A stretch of DNA of 64,000 nucleotides. It comes from Mycolicibacterium neoaurum VKM Ac-1815D (GTDB lineage Bacteria > Actinomycetota > Actinomycetes > Mycobacteriales > Mycobacteriaceae). The translations under genes and the position numbers were made by a program. Positions 56,384 through 63,487 of this stretch are shown piece by piece. Position 1 is the stretch's first letter, and each line of letters starts with the position of its first letter. The notes beneath the pieces were generated by a model, which searched no databases, was not told the DNA's origin, and was given only the letters and a program-made list of their open reading frames with translations. The stretch spans positions 62,001 through 126,000 of the forward strand of contig NC_023036.2 of the NCBI RefSeq assembly GCF_000317305.3. The letters are read 5' to 3'.

Positions 56384-57211
56384 TCAGTCTCGGCCGGCGC
56401 CGGTCAGTCCGTTCTCCAACCAGTCCTTGGTGCGGCCGGGGTGATTGGTGGCCACCCACGCCACCTCCAGATCCCGGCAGTACCGGACATCTTCGTAATG
56501 GTCGACGGTCCAGCAATACAGTGCACGTCCCTGCGCCGCGGCGCGGTCCACCAACTCGGGATGCTCCCGCAAGGTCGCAATCGACGGCCCCACCGCCGTC
56601 GCCCCGACCGTGGTGGCCGCGCTGCCGCCGAGGAAACGCGAGGTCTCGCCGAGCAACACCGTCGGGAGCATCGGCGCCGCCCGGCGAATCCGCCAGACCG
56701 CGGCCGCCGAAAACGACATCACCACTGCCCGTGCGAGGTCCGCCGAGGCCGGCGCGGCGACGCCGTACCGATGCAGCAGCGCGAGCACCTTGCTCTCGAC
56801 GAGCGCTCCGTAGCGCACCGGATGCTTGGTCTCGACGAAGATCTTGACCGGCCGCTTGCTGTCGAGCACCAGCGTCAGCAGCGTGTCCAGGGTCAGCAGG
56901 CCGGTATCCCCGCCACCGTCGCGGCCACCGGTGTGCCAGGAACCGAAGTCCAGCTCGCGCAGCTGGGCGAGCGTCATCTCCGACACCAGGCCGGTGCCGT
57001 CGGAGGTGCGGTCCACCCGGCGGTCATGCACACAGACAAGGTGCCCGTCGCGGGTGAGCCGGACATCGCATTCGACACCGTCGGCGCCCTGCTGCAATGC
57101 CAGCTCGTAGGCGGCAAGGGTGTGCTCGGGGCGCTCCGCGGATGCGCCGCGATGGGCGACGACGAACGGGTGTCCGGTCTGCATGCCTTCGGCTGCCTCA
57201 CCCGCGGTCAT
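56384..57211 (-). CDS. glpQ1: Glycerophosphodiester phosphodiesterase GlpQ1
   Basis: Hydrolyses glycerophosphodiesters to glycerol-3-phosphate and an alcohol (Rv3842c homologue, 275 against 274 residues). The TIM-barrel motifs are at the N-terminus: VVAHRGASAERPEHTLAAY (His-Arg and metal Glu), then GVECDVRLTRDGHLVCVHD (Glu-Asp metal ligands, catalytic His). FVETKHPVRYG follows. No signal peptide is evident from the ATG at 57211 (MTAGEAAEG), so it should be cytoplasmic. It converges with bfrB, with 22 bases between stops, and follows the DUF4328 gene by four bases on the same strand. Confidence 0.93.
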   Translation of the reverse strand: MTAGEAAEGMQTGHPFVVAHRGASAERPEHTLAAYELALQQGADGVECDVRLTRDGHLVCVHDRRVDRTSDGTGLVSEMTLAQLRELDFGSWHTGGRDGGGDTGLLTLDTLLTLVLDSKRPVKIFVETKHPVRYGALVESKVLALLHRYGVAAPASADLARAVVMSFSAAAVWRIRRAAPMLPTVLLGETSRFLGGSAATTVGATAVGPSIATLREHPELVDRAAAQGRALYCWTVDHYEDVRYCRDLEVAWVATNHPGRTKDWLENGLTGAGRD

Positions 57212-57215
57212 ATCG

Positions 57216-58241
57216 CTATGCTGCCGGGTTCCGGTCTTCAGCCTCAACCGCAGCGACAGATTCCATCGGCTCGGCGGCGGGATCGGAGGCCTTCGGCGGC
57301 TCGGTCGCGACCATCACCCAGCGATGCGCCGGGCGGTCCACCGGCGTCCGCTCGAAGCCCTGATACACCTGCCACACCAGCAGCAACGCGGCCAGCGCGA
57401 CGAGGTAGGCGATCGTGGTGATGACCGTATTGTCGGCGATGCGCTGGGTGTCGGTGTAGAAGACCGTGAGGGTCGTCGTGACGATCGAGGCGATCGACAC
57501 GACGTAGCTGACGAACCATGTGATCCACCAACTGACGATCCGTAGCCCGCGTCGACGTTCCAACCTGGCCAATTCGACGACGTACACCGGGGCCAACACC
57601 AGGTTGATCGGCGGGACCATACAACCGATCCACAGCCGACCCGGGGTGCGCGGATCCTCGGCTCCCTGGTGGGCGAACGCCGCGGCGCGCCGCGCGATCA
57701 GCCAATTGGTGAGGATCAGCCCGCTGGCCAGCACCCCGAAGAAAGCGAACGCGCTGGCCGCCACGGGCACCCACGTCGCAAAGCCGGCGACGAATGGATT
57801 GAGCAGAGCACCGCGGTTGTAGAGCATCAACGCGTACCGCAGCATGTGCAGCACCGCGGCCGCGCCGAGCAGAATGAGCGTGGTGACCACGACCAGTCGC
57901 ACCGCGCTCGGGGTCGGGCCCCGACGGCCCGTCTCGGTGGCCTCGGCGCCCGCAGCCTGATCGAACCTGTCGTAGAGCCCCCATCGCGGGATGGCGCTGT
58001 ACCGCGGGGTCGGCCCCAGCGGTCGGGGACGCCGACGCGGCGGTGGTGGGGCTCCTGGACGTACCGCGATCCAGCGATAACCGGACGGGGGTTTTCCGGG
58101 ACCGGACGGCTGCGGTGGCTGTGCCGGGGTTGCCGGTACGGACCCGGGCGCCATGAGAGTGCCGCGGCAGCGTGGACACCACGTCCGCTGGCGGTCGCGC
58201 ACATTCCACCGCGTCCCGCACTGGGCACAGACCTGGATCAC
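57216..58241 (-). CDS. DUF4328 membrane protein with N-terminal zinc ribbon (Rv3843c homologue)
   Basis: A 341-residue protein. An N-terminal zinc ribbon (CAQCGTRWNVRDRQRTWCPRC, residues 5-25; two CxxC pairs) leads into a Pro/Arg-rich linker. A DUF4328 domain with about six membrane helices follows. Its marks include GLILTNWLIARRAAAF, GRLWIGCMVPPINLVLAPVYVVELARL and RIVSWWITWFVSYVVSI. The function is unknown. The ATG at 58241 starts right at the zinc ribbon. The gene lies between the rhodanese gene (9 bases) and glpQ1 (4 bases) and is probably co-transcribed with both. Confidence 0.87.
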   Translation of the reverse strand: MIQVCAQCGTRWNVRDRQRTWCPRCRGTLMAPGSVPATPAQPPQPSGPGKPPSGYRWIAVRPGAPPPPRRRPRPLGPTPRYSAIPRWGLYDRFDQAAGAEATETGRRGPTPSAVRLVVVTTLILLGAAAVLHMLRYALMLYNRGALLNPFVAGFATWVPVAASAFAFFGVLASGLILTNWLIARRAAAFAHQGAEDPRTPGRLWIGCMVPPINLVLAPVYVVELARLERRRGLRIVSWWITWFVSYVVSIASIVTTTLTVFYTDTQRIADNTVITTIAYLVALAALLLVWQVYQGFERTPVDRPAHRWVMVATEPPKASDPAAEPMESVAAVEAEDRNPAA

Positions 58242-58250
58242 GCGACCAGC

Positions 58251-58574
58251 CTACGACCCCGAGCTGACCGGACGGCCCGCCTGTACCCAGGACAACATGC
58301 CGCCGGAGACGTTGATCGGCTCGAAGCCGTTGCGGGCCAGATACTGGGACACACGCTGGGACCGCCCGCCCGCGTGGCAGATGACGTAGAGCGTGGCGTC
58401 GCGGTCGATCTCATCGATCCGCGCGGGCACATCTCCCATCGGGATGTGCTGCGCGCCGGCGATGTGCCCGCTCTGCCATTCGTCGTCCTCGCGCACATCG
58501 AGCAAAACGGAGTCCGCTCCGAACTCCGCCGGCAGTTGGCCGACCTCAATCTGCTGCACATCTCCGTCAGACAT
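58251..58574 (-). CDS. Single-domain rhodanese (thiosulphate sulphurtransferase family)
   Basis: A 107-residue rhodanese. The conserved opening is VLLDVREDDEWQSGHIAGAQHIPMGDVPARI, quoted here in part by its LDVRE and GHI motifs. The active-site loop VICHAGGRSQRV contains the persulphide-carrying Cys. The C-terminus (GFEPINVSGGMLSWVQAG) is also standard. The ATG at 58574 (MSDGDVQQIEV) gives the usual length; the frame stays open upstream to 58796, but that part runs through the DnaA-box cluster and looks non-coding. The gene carries sulphur for an unknown acceptor. Confidence 0.87.
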   Translation of the reverse strand: MSDGDVQQIEVGQLPAEFGADSVLLDVREDDEWQSGHIAGAQHIPMGDVPARIDEIDRDATLYVICHAGGRSQRVSQYLARNGFEPINVSGGMLSWVQAGRPVSSGS

Positions 58575-58635
58575 GCCGACCATGCTGGCATGGCCCGGGC
58601 GACCGCGCATCGATTCCTCGGCAGCAATGTCCTTG

Positions 58636-58732
58636 CTATCCACAGTTTCCACAGATTCATCCACAGGCTGGGGGCCGATTTCGCCGTGAGAGCCCGGCCT
58701 CAGCTGTGAATCCGCCCAGAGCCTGTGGATAA
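58636..58732. other. Cluster of four DnaA-box-like sequences
   Basis: CTATCCACA (58636-58644), GTTTCCACA (58645-58653) and TCATCCACA (58657-58665) lie in one direction, and TGTGGATAA (58724-58732), the complement of the perfect box TTATCCACA, in the other. The first two touch end to end and the third follows after three bases. The replication origin is not expected here, since no dnaA, dnaN or gidB is in the window. Confidence 0.5.
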
Positions 58733-58932
58733 ACCCCACCCGAAGGCCCACGCCGATCAACAAGCGGTACATCCGCTGAGCAAAAATATTGGCCATCTAA
58801 CTTTCCGAGACGGCATTTTTCGACTGGTTGCAATCTGTCGGATTCTGATTCCCGGGTAAGCGACCGAGCGATCTGCAGACCCGATTTTTCTGCGCGGCAA
58901 ACACGGTCTATGATCGGCGTCACAACAGTCCG

Positions 58933-58948
58933 TGTGACAGATCTCACT
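58933..58948. promoter_or_regulatory. CRP-like binding site
   Basis: TGTGACAGATCTCACT matches the CRP family consensus TGTGA-N6-TCACA at nine of ten fixed positions and is close to a perfect palindrome. It lies 19 bases after a possible -10 box and 37 bases before the small membrane protein start, a place that would suit repression. Confidence 0.6.
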
Positions 58949-58985
58949 GGGGGGACAGCTTGATCGTGCAGGTCAGGAGCGTCTG

Positions 58986-59141
58986 ATGGCAGTACACCCG
59001 TTTGGACAAGGATCGGCGGTGCCGCCGTCGGACTGGCAGTCGGCGCCGCGCTACACCAACAACCAGGTCGTGGCCCTCATCCGGGCGGCGGTCATCGCGC
59101 TCGTCCTGATCGGCGTACTCGCCGCCATCGTCCTGTTCTGA
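58986..59141 (+). CDS. Small single-helix membrane protein, 51 residues
   Basis: An ATG at 58986 with AGGAG six bases upstream opens a 51-residue frame. The N-terminal half is polar (MAVHPFGQGSAVPPSDW), a short linker follows (SAPRYTNNQVVALIRA), and the C-terminal half is one hydrophobic helix (AVIALVLIGVLAAIVLF) that ends at the stop. The topology is a tail-anchored or N-out single-pass protein. A strong ribosome-binding site, a nearby CRP-like site and a promoter-like -10 support a real gene. It is 133 bases upstream of sodA on the same strand. I do not recognise a family. Confidence 0.7.
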   Translation: MAVHPFGQGSAVPPSDWQSAPRYTNNQVVALIRAAVIALVLIGVLAAIVLF

Positions 59142-59274
59142 GCCGCCTTCCGAGCGTGCTGGGGACCCGCTCCTTGCGGTGTGCGCAGGGATGGAGCAAG
59201 GTTGAGCTCGAGCTTGTTGTCGAGATATCCGACGCCGAACTCCACCGCGATCCCCATGACTAGGAAGGAACCCA

Positions 59275-59898
59275 GTGGCTGAATACACCCTGCCCGACCT
59301 CGATTACGACTACGGCGCCCTGGAACCCCACATCTCCGGCCAGATCAACGAACTGCACCACAGCAAGCACCACGCCACCTACGTCAAGGGTGTCAACGAC
59401 GCCGTGGCCAAGCTCGAAGAGGCCCGCGCCAACGACGACCAGTCGGCGATCTTCCTCAACGAGAAGAACCTGGCCTTCCACCTCGGCGGCCACGTCAACC
59501 ACAGCATCTGGTGGAAGAACCTCTCCCCCAACGGCGGCGACAAGCCCGAAGGCGACCTCGCGGCCGCCATCGACGACCAATTCGGCAGCTTCGACAAGTT
59601 CCGCGCCCAGTTCACCGCCGCAGCCAACGGCCTGCAGGGCTCCGGCTGGGCCGTCCTGGGCTACGACAGCCTCGGCCAGCGCCTGCTGACCTTCCAGCTC
59701 TACGACCAGCAGGCCAACGTCCCGCTGGGCATCATCCCGCTGCTGCAGGTCGACATGTGGGAGCACGCCTTCTACCTGCAGTACAAGAACGTCAAGGCCG
59801 ACTACGTCAAGGCCTTCTGGAACGTCGTCAACTGGGCCGACGTCCAAGACCGCTACGCCAAGGCAACCGCCAAGACCGGCGGCCTCATCTTCGGGTAA
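59275..59898 (+). CDS. sodA: Superoxide dismutase SodA (Mn-type by residue 145)
   Basis: Converts superoxide to oxygen and hydrogen peroxide; exported in mycobacteria without a classical signal. The product has 207 residues. Metal ligands are His28, His76, Asp160 and His164 (last two in [10 protein letters not shown]). Residue 145 is Gln (bases 59707-59709), whereas the iron enzyme of M. tuberculosis has His145; Gln here is typical of the manganese enzymes of fast-growing mycobacteria. The GTG at 59275 has AGGAAGGA upstream. A strong hairpin terminator follows the stop. Confidence 0.96.
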   Translation: MAEYTLPDLDYDYGALEPHISGQINELHHSKHHATYVKGVNDAVAKLEEARANDDQSAIFLNEKNLAFHLGGHVNHSIWWKNLSPNGGDKPEGDLAAAIDDQFGSFDKFRAQFTAAANGLQGSGWAVLGYDSLGQRLLTFQLYDQQANVPLGIIPLLQVDMWEHAFYLQYKNVKADYVKAFWNVVNWADVQDRYAKATAKTGGLIFG

Positions 59899-59913
59899 GT
59901 CCCCCCGTTCGTC

Positions 59914-59947
59914 GGAAGCCCCGCGTGCCACGGCCCGCGGGGCTTCC
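59914..59947 (+). terminator. Hairpin terminator after sodA
   Basis: GGAAGCCCCGCG (59914-59925) pairs perfectly with CGCGGGGCTTCC (59936-59947) across a 10-base loop, 16 bases after the sodA stop. No T-run follows. Confidence 0.85.
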
Positions 59948-60064
59948 TGCGTCTGATTGGCACTCCGATCCTCTTGCGTGCTAACCCGCCACTGCAGCAT
60001 CCTGAGTCACAGCGACCCACAGCTGTGTCGGAGTAGTAGCAGCGAGCGACTGTCGGGAGGCCAG

Positions 60065-60598
60065 ATGGACACCGGTGCCGGTAAGGCGATCGAAATTGCC
60101 CCGTTCCATTCGCGAGGCACCCTGAAGGGTTTCGTGGTGTCGGGCCGCTGGCCGGATTCCACCAAGGAATGGGCGCAGCTGCTGATCGTCGCCGTCCGAG
60201 TCGCCTCACTGCCCGGCTTGCTGTCCACCACGACGATCTTCGGCGTGCGAGAAGAACTTCCCGATCAGCCCGAGCCGGGCACGGTCGGACTCGTCCTCGC
60301 CGAGGGTCCGGTGGTGGGGGATTCGGCGCTGCCGCCCGGGTTCTTCGCCGACCACCAGCCGCCCGCACTGTTGATGCTGCACCCGCCGTCGGAGACGACG
60401 CCGTCGCTACCCGAGTGCGCCGGCGCAGCCTCCGGGTGCGTCCTGTTGCCCGGGATTCCGCACCTGGGCCTTGAGCACCGGGCGGCATGGGTGGAAGCGG
60501 AATCCGACGGCACCATCACCTCCATGGTGAGCCGGGTGGGCGTCGATCCGATCAGCCATCCGGACACCGCCATCATGGCGATGCTGCTGGCCGCCTGA
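60065..60598 (+). CDS. Conserved hypothetical protein (Rv3847 homologue)
   Basis: A 177-residue protein, the same length as Rv3847. It has no signal peptide or membrane helix. Alternating hydrophobic strands (GTLKGFVVSGRW, LLIVAVRVASLPG, TVGLVLAEGP) and a later stretch with PALLMLHPPSE suggest an alpha/beta fold. Three Cys-containing or Pro-rich loops occur in the C-terminal half. No catalytic motif is clear, and the function is unknown. The ATG at 60065 has GGGAGG upstream. It lies after the sodA terminator and before a perfect hairpin, so it is probably its own transcript. Confidence 0.85.
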   Translation: MDTGAGKAIEIAPFHSRGTLKGFVVSGRWPDSTKEWAQLLIVAVRVASLPGLLSTTTIFGVREELPDQPEPGTVGLVLAEGPVVGDSALPPGFFADHQPPALLMLHPPSETTPSLPECAGAASGCVLLPGIPHLGLEHRAAWVEAESDGTITSMVSRVGVDPISHPDTAIMAMLLAA

Positions 60599-61036
60599 GC
60601 CGCCCGGCATCGGTACCGGTTCGGCCACGAACCGGTACGAATGGCTGCATGGCGGCCAGCAATTCTGTTGCACCCGTCGAGGTGGCGGGTGTTTACCTGC
60701 CCTGGACTTCGCCCGTTACCCCAGCAAAGCGGACCACCGGCTTTGCTGTGTGACGCCTGCGCACAGGCGATCAGCTCTGGGGTCAGAGTGACAACATGTC
60801 AAGATCAGTTGATCTCGGCAAAACAACGTCTGCGTCATTATTTTCTTCGCCAGCTTTGACAGCGTTTCGGCGATCACATCGTTGACGTGCACTACATGCC
60901 CTCGCCCGACACCCAAACTGGGGGTAGTGTTACTTTTCACTGGTTTGCACTTGGTTGTGGCGTTAACTCTCGCTACGATGATCAGCAAATACGAAGCACG
61001 TGCATTTCGCTCGTACGCCATGTGGAGGAAAGTTAG
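60599..61036. other. Long non-coding region upstream of espR
   Basis: This 438-base gap has no convincing gene. It holds a perfect 11-base hairpin just past the Rv3847 homologue (60613-60638) and a second 9-base hairpin, CAGCAAAGC (60722-60730) with GCTTTGCTG (60740-60748). A weak promoter-like pair TTGGTT (60951-60956) / TACGAT (60974-60979) with 17-base spacing precedes the espR ribosome-binding site GGAGGAAAG (61024-61032). M. tuberculosis has the gene Rv3848 in this interval; it is absent here. Parts are notably AT-richer than the rest of the window. Confidence 0.6.
60613..60638 (+). terminator. Hairpin terminator after the Rv3847 homologue
   Basis: GTACCGGTTCG (60613-60623) pairs perfectly with CGAACCGGTAC (60628-60638) across a four-base loop, 14 bases after the stop. 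Confidence 0.75.
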
Positions 61037-61435
61037 ATGAGCAAGACGTTCGCCGCCCGCCTGAACCGCCTCTTCGATACGGTTTACCCTCCGGGCCGGG
61101 GACCGCATACGTCTGCTGAGGTGATCGGCGCCCTGAAGGCCGAGGGCGTCACGATGTCCGCTCCGTACCTCTCCCAGCTGCGCTCGGGCAACCGTACGAA
61201 CCCGTCGGCCACCACGATGACCGCCCTGGCCAACTTCTTCCGGATCAAGCCGGCCTACTTCACCGATGACGAGTACTACGAGAAGCTCGACAAGGAACTG
61301 ACCTGGCTGGCCAGCATGCGCGACGAGGGCGTGCGCCGCATCGCTGCGCGCACCGTCGGCCTGTCGCAGGAGTCGCAGCAGGATCTCGCGCAGAAGGTCG
61401 ACGAGCTCCGCCGCCGGGAGAACCTCGACGGCTGA
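61037..61435 (+). CDS. espR: Nucleoid-associated regulator EspR
   Basis: DNA-binding protein, homologue of Rv3849 and the same length (132 residues). In M. tuberculosis it binds many sites, activates the espACD locus needed for ESX-1 secretion and acts as an architectural protein. The N-terminal half is an XRE-type helix-turn-helix (TFAARLNRLFDTVYPPGRG, then SAPYLSQLRSGNRTNPSATTMTALANFF). The C-terminal half (LTWLASMRDEGVRRIAARTVGLS and a charged helix) makes the dimer. GGAGGAAAG precedes the ATG. The gene has a long upstream region and a bidirectional terminator after it. Confidence 0.96.
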   Translation: MSKTFAARLNRLFDTVYPPGRGPHTSAEVIGALKAEGVTMSAPYLSQLRSGNRTNPSATTMTALANFFRIKPAYFTDDEYYEKLDKELTWLASMRDEGVRRIAARTVGLSQESQQDLAQKVDELRRRENLDG

Positions 61436-61456
61436 ATCCCTCCACGGATCACCACC

Positions 61457-61494
61457 CGAACGGTGCCGAGCGCATGAGCGCGAGGCACCGTTCG
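61457..61494. terminator. Bidirectional terminator between espR and the convergent membrane gene
   Basis: CGAACGGTGCC (61457-61467) pairs perfectly with GGCACCGTTCG (61484-61494), and the loop can add GCGC/GCGC. It sits 22 bases past the espR stop and 6 bases before the stop of the convergent gene. Confidence 0.85.
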
Positions 61495-61499
61495 TGCGT

Positions 61500-62645
61500 T
61501 CAGGGCTGCTCGACCAGATCCTGATACTGCTCGGCGATCGCCAGGATCCATTCCCGATCGGACAAGGTCGTCGGCTGGCGTAGCCAGTTCAAGCCGGGGA
61601 ACGACGCGTGCGCATCGGCCGCGGTGCCGTCGCGACCGTCGTATATCCACCTTGCGATGCCGCGAGCCTGTTCCTCGGCGGGCACCGGCGGTGAGTCCAG
61701 GTCGGCGATATCGGCGATGTTGAGCGCCTGCTCGGTATCGGGTTTGGCACCCACCGAGGTGGTACGGCGATGCTCACTCTCGGCGGCGATCGCCTCCAGG
61801 TAGAGCGAGTCGGATATCAGGGACATCTGCTCGGCCACCCGGAACAGCAACGGCCCGCGGGGTCGTACACCGATCCCTACGTCGGGGTGACGCTCGTTGA
61901 GCTCGGCCAGCAGCGGCGCGATCATCCGCATCTCGCGGCGCGCGCCGAACCAGTCCTCGATGCTGGGTAACAACGCCCCGCCGGCGACGACCGCCATGGC
62001 ACAGCCCAACAGTGTCGCGGCTGCGCCGACGCCGAGCGCGTCGGTGGTTCCGACGGCGCGAAGCAGGAAGAAAGCGCTCGCCAGCACGATGAGCACCATG
62101 CCCATACTGAAGACGAACAGCGCCCGCCCGCGTCGGGTGCGATTGGAGTGGCGGACTCCCGCCCATGCGACAAGTGTCAACGCCAGGAGCACGTAGAGCA
62201 TCGGCAACAGCCAGGCCGAGGAGCCGCCCGGCGCCAGGTGTCGGCGCAGATACTCCTCGGGCGCCATCTCGGCTTCCTTCTCCCTGCGGAAGAACCCGAC
62301 CAGCGTGACCGCGGCGATGCCGGCTGCGAAGACGTACTGCCCGATGGCAATCCGGCGGATGGTGGCCGGCGTGCGATCGGAGGCCACCGTCGTGATCATC
62401 ACGCAGCTGCCCGCCGCGCATGCGATCAAGGCCACCTGGCTCAGCGCCACCGAGACATTGGGCCAGCGCAACGCGGTATCGATGAGCAGGGTCAGGGGCT
62501 GCCAGTTGAGGGCTGCCACCATGCCCAGACTCCCCAGCGCGAGGATCATCGCGGTACTCACCAGGGATTGCTTGTTCACCAACGCCCAGCCGATTCGTAG
62601 GCCGGTGGCCAGTCCCAGCAGACCGGCGATCACCCAGACCGTCAA
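61500..62645 (-). CDS. Seven-helix membrane protein, MAB_1171c/DUF6545-like
   Basis: A 381-residue protein with seven predicted membrane helices in the first 225 residues, then a soluble C-terminal domain of about 155 residues. The C-terminal part (SIEDWFGARREMRMIAPLLAEL, LLFRVAEQMSLISDSLYLEA, REWILAIAEQYQDLVEQ) matches the DUF6545 pattern found in actinobacterial proteins called MAB_1171c-family putative transporters. Transport has not been shown and a sensor role is equally possible. The ATG at 62645 overlaps the stop of the metallopeptidase gene (ATGA), so the two form a coupled pair. Confidence 0.78.
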   Translation of the reverse strand: MTVWVIAGLLGLATGLRIGWALVNKQSLVSTAMILALGSLGMVAALNWQPLTLLIDTALRWPNVSVALSQVALIACAAGSCVMITTVASDRTPATIRRIAIGQYVFAAGIAAVTLVGFFRREKEAEMAPEEYLRRHLAPGGSSAWLLPMLYVLLALTLVAWAGVRHSNRTRRGRALFVFSMGMVLIVLASAFFLLRAVGTTDALGVGAAATLLGCAMAVVAGGALLPSIEDWFGARREMRMIAPLLAELNERHPDVGIGVRPRGPLLFRVAEQMSLISDSLYLEAIAAESEHRRTTSVGAKPDTEQALNIADIADLDSPPVPAEEQARGIARWIYDGRDGTAADAHASFPGLNWLRQPTTLSDREWILAIAEQYQDLVEQP

Positions 62646-63133
62646 CCAAACGCCTCTCCGAGCCGAACCTGCACGATCGACGATCGATCCGAGGGCAGCC
62701 GGCCCAGTCGGTAGATCAACAACGCCGCGAAATCCTCGGCCTCCTGCTCGGCTTCCTCGCCAGCCGGGCCCATGCAGCCGGTGCGCTGATTGAGCATGTA
62801 GCCGATCAGGTCCGAGCCGGCGAGCTCGGTGACCTCGCGGGCCGCCTCCACGACGGGCGTGCCGGCATGTCCGAGGACCAGATGACCCAGTTCATGGGCC
62901 AGCGTCCGGTCCCAGGCCGGCAAGCCCTTCTGGATCAGGAAGACGTCGTGATCGGCGTACTGACGCCATTGACCGCACACTCCGGCAGGGAGATCGGCCA
63001 TCTTGATCTGGATCGGGCGGCCCTGGTCGTCGGCGACCGCCTCGACCAGACGTGGCAGCGTGACCTCACCCCGGCGCGGGGCGAGATCGAGAACGGAACT
63101 CACTGCACGGGTCACCCGACGGCTCGCAGGCAT
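62642..63133 (-). CDS. ImmA/IrrE-type metallopeptidase
   Basis: A 163-residue soluble protein with the zinc motif HELGHLVLGH (His80, Glu81, His84) and a following helix with EEAEQEAEDFAALLIYRL, the layout of ImmA/IrrE proteases. Family members cut XRE-type repressors on a signal, as in ICEBs1 excision control or the Deinococcus DdrO response. The N-terminus has no helix-turn-helix. The gene is translationally coupled to the seven-helix membrane protein and ends facing espR, which encodes an XRE-like DNA-binding protein. Its own substrate is unknown. Confidence 0.83.
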   Translation of the reverse strand: MPASRRVTRAVSSVLDLAPRRGEVTLPRLVEAVADDQGRPIQIKMADLPAGVCGQWRQYADHDVFLIQKGLPAWDRTLAHELGHLVLGHAGTPVVEAAREVTELAGSDLIGYMLNQRTGCMGPAGEEAEQEAEDFAALLIYRLGRLPSDRSSIVQVRLGEAFG

Positions 63134-63487
63134 GAGGTCTCCTTTCTGACCATTCCACTATGGCGCTGACGTTCGCTGAACGGGAGTGAAACGCTCAACT
63201 CGCGAGCCACCCCGGCCGGTCTGCCGAGACCACGGCGCCGCCGAATTTGCTGGCGCGGCTCCGAATCCACGTCCTCATCATCTCTTACACGTCGGCAGGC
63301 AGATCGGCAGTCCTTCCGGCAATTCTCGCACACCGTGCCAGATGTGTTTGCTGATGCAGTCTCTCGGCCAGGTCGGCGGGGCAGCGAAATGCGCGGCATG
63401 GTAAGAGCGATAGGGTTGGCCGCGACGTAGGCATGTGCTGTGCCGACCGCATGACACATCGACGATTATGACCGGGAGGCGCCGCCG
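63134..63487. other. Intergenic region between metallopeptidase and Rv3850-like genes
   Basis: This 354-base divergent gap should contain promoters in both directions. The only clear motif is a short palindrome, CGTTCGCTGAACG (63170-63182), 37 bases upstream of the metallopeptidase start. The ribosome-binding site GGGAGG (63474-63479) belongs to the gene on the right. Nothing else is seen. Confidence 0.5.

Larger units (their letters stand above)
58575..58985. other. Intergenic region between rhodanese and small membrane protein genes
   Basis: This 411-base gap holds the rhodanese promoter, a cluster of DnaA-box-like sequences (58636-58732), a possible -10 box TATGAT (58909-58914), a CRP-like palindrome (58933-58948) and the ribosome-binding site AGGAG (58975-58979) of the small membrane protein. 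Its central part is less GC-rich than the surroundings. The frame open on the minus strand through the DnaA boxes does not resemble a protein I know. Confidence 0.6.

Noticed and set aside
58636..58732. Replication origin
   Set aside because: DnaA boxes are few and dnaA, dnaN, gidB or rpmH are not present, so oriC is not supported.
58575..58796. N-terminal extension of the rhodanese to 58796
   Set aside because: The added 74 residues translate the DnaA-box cluster, do not resemble rhodanese, and make the protein unusually long.
60641..60859. Short plus-strand frame in the espR leader
   Set aside because: No ribosome-binding site, no recognisable pattern, and it runs through a hairpin; treated as non-coding.
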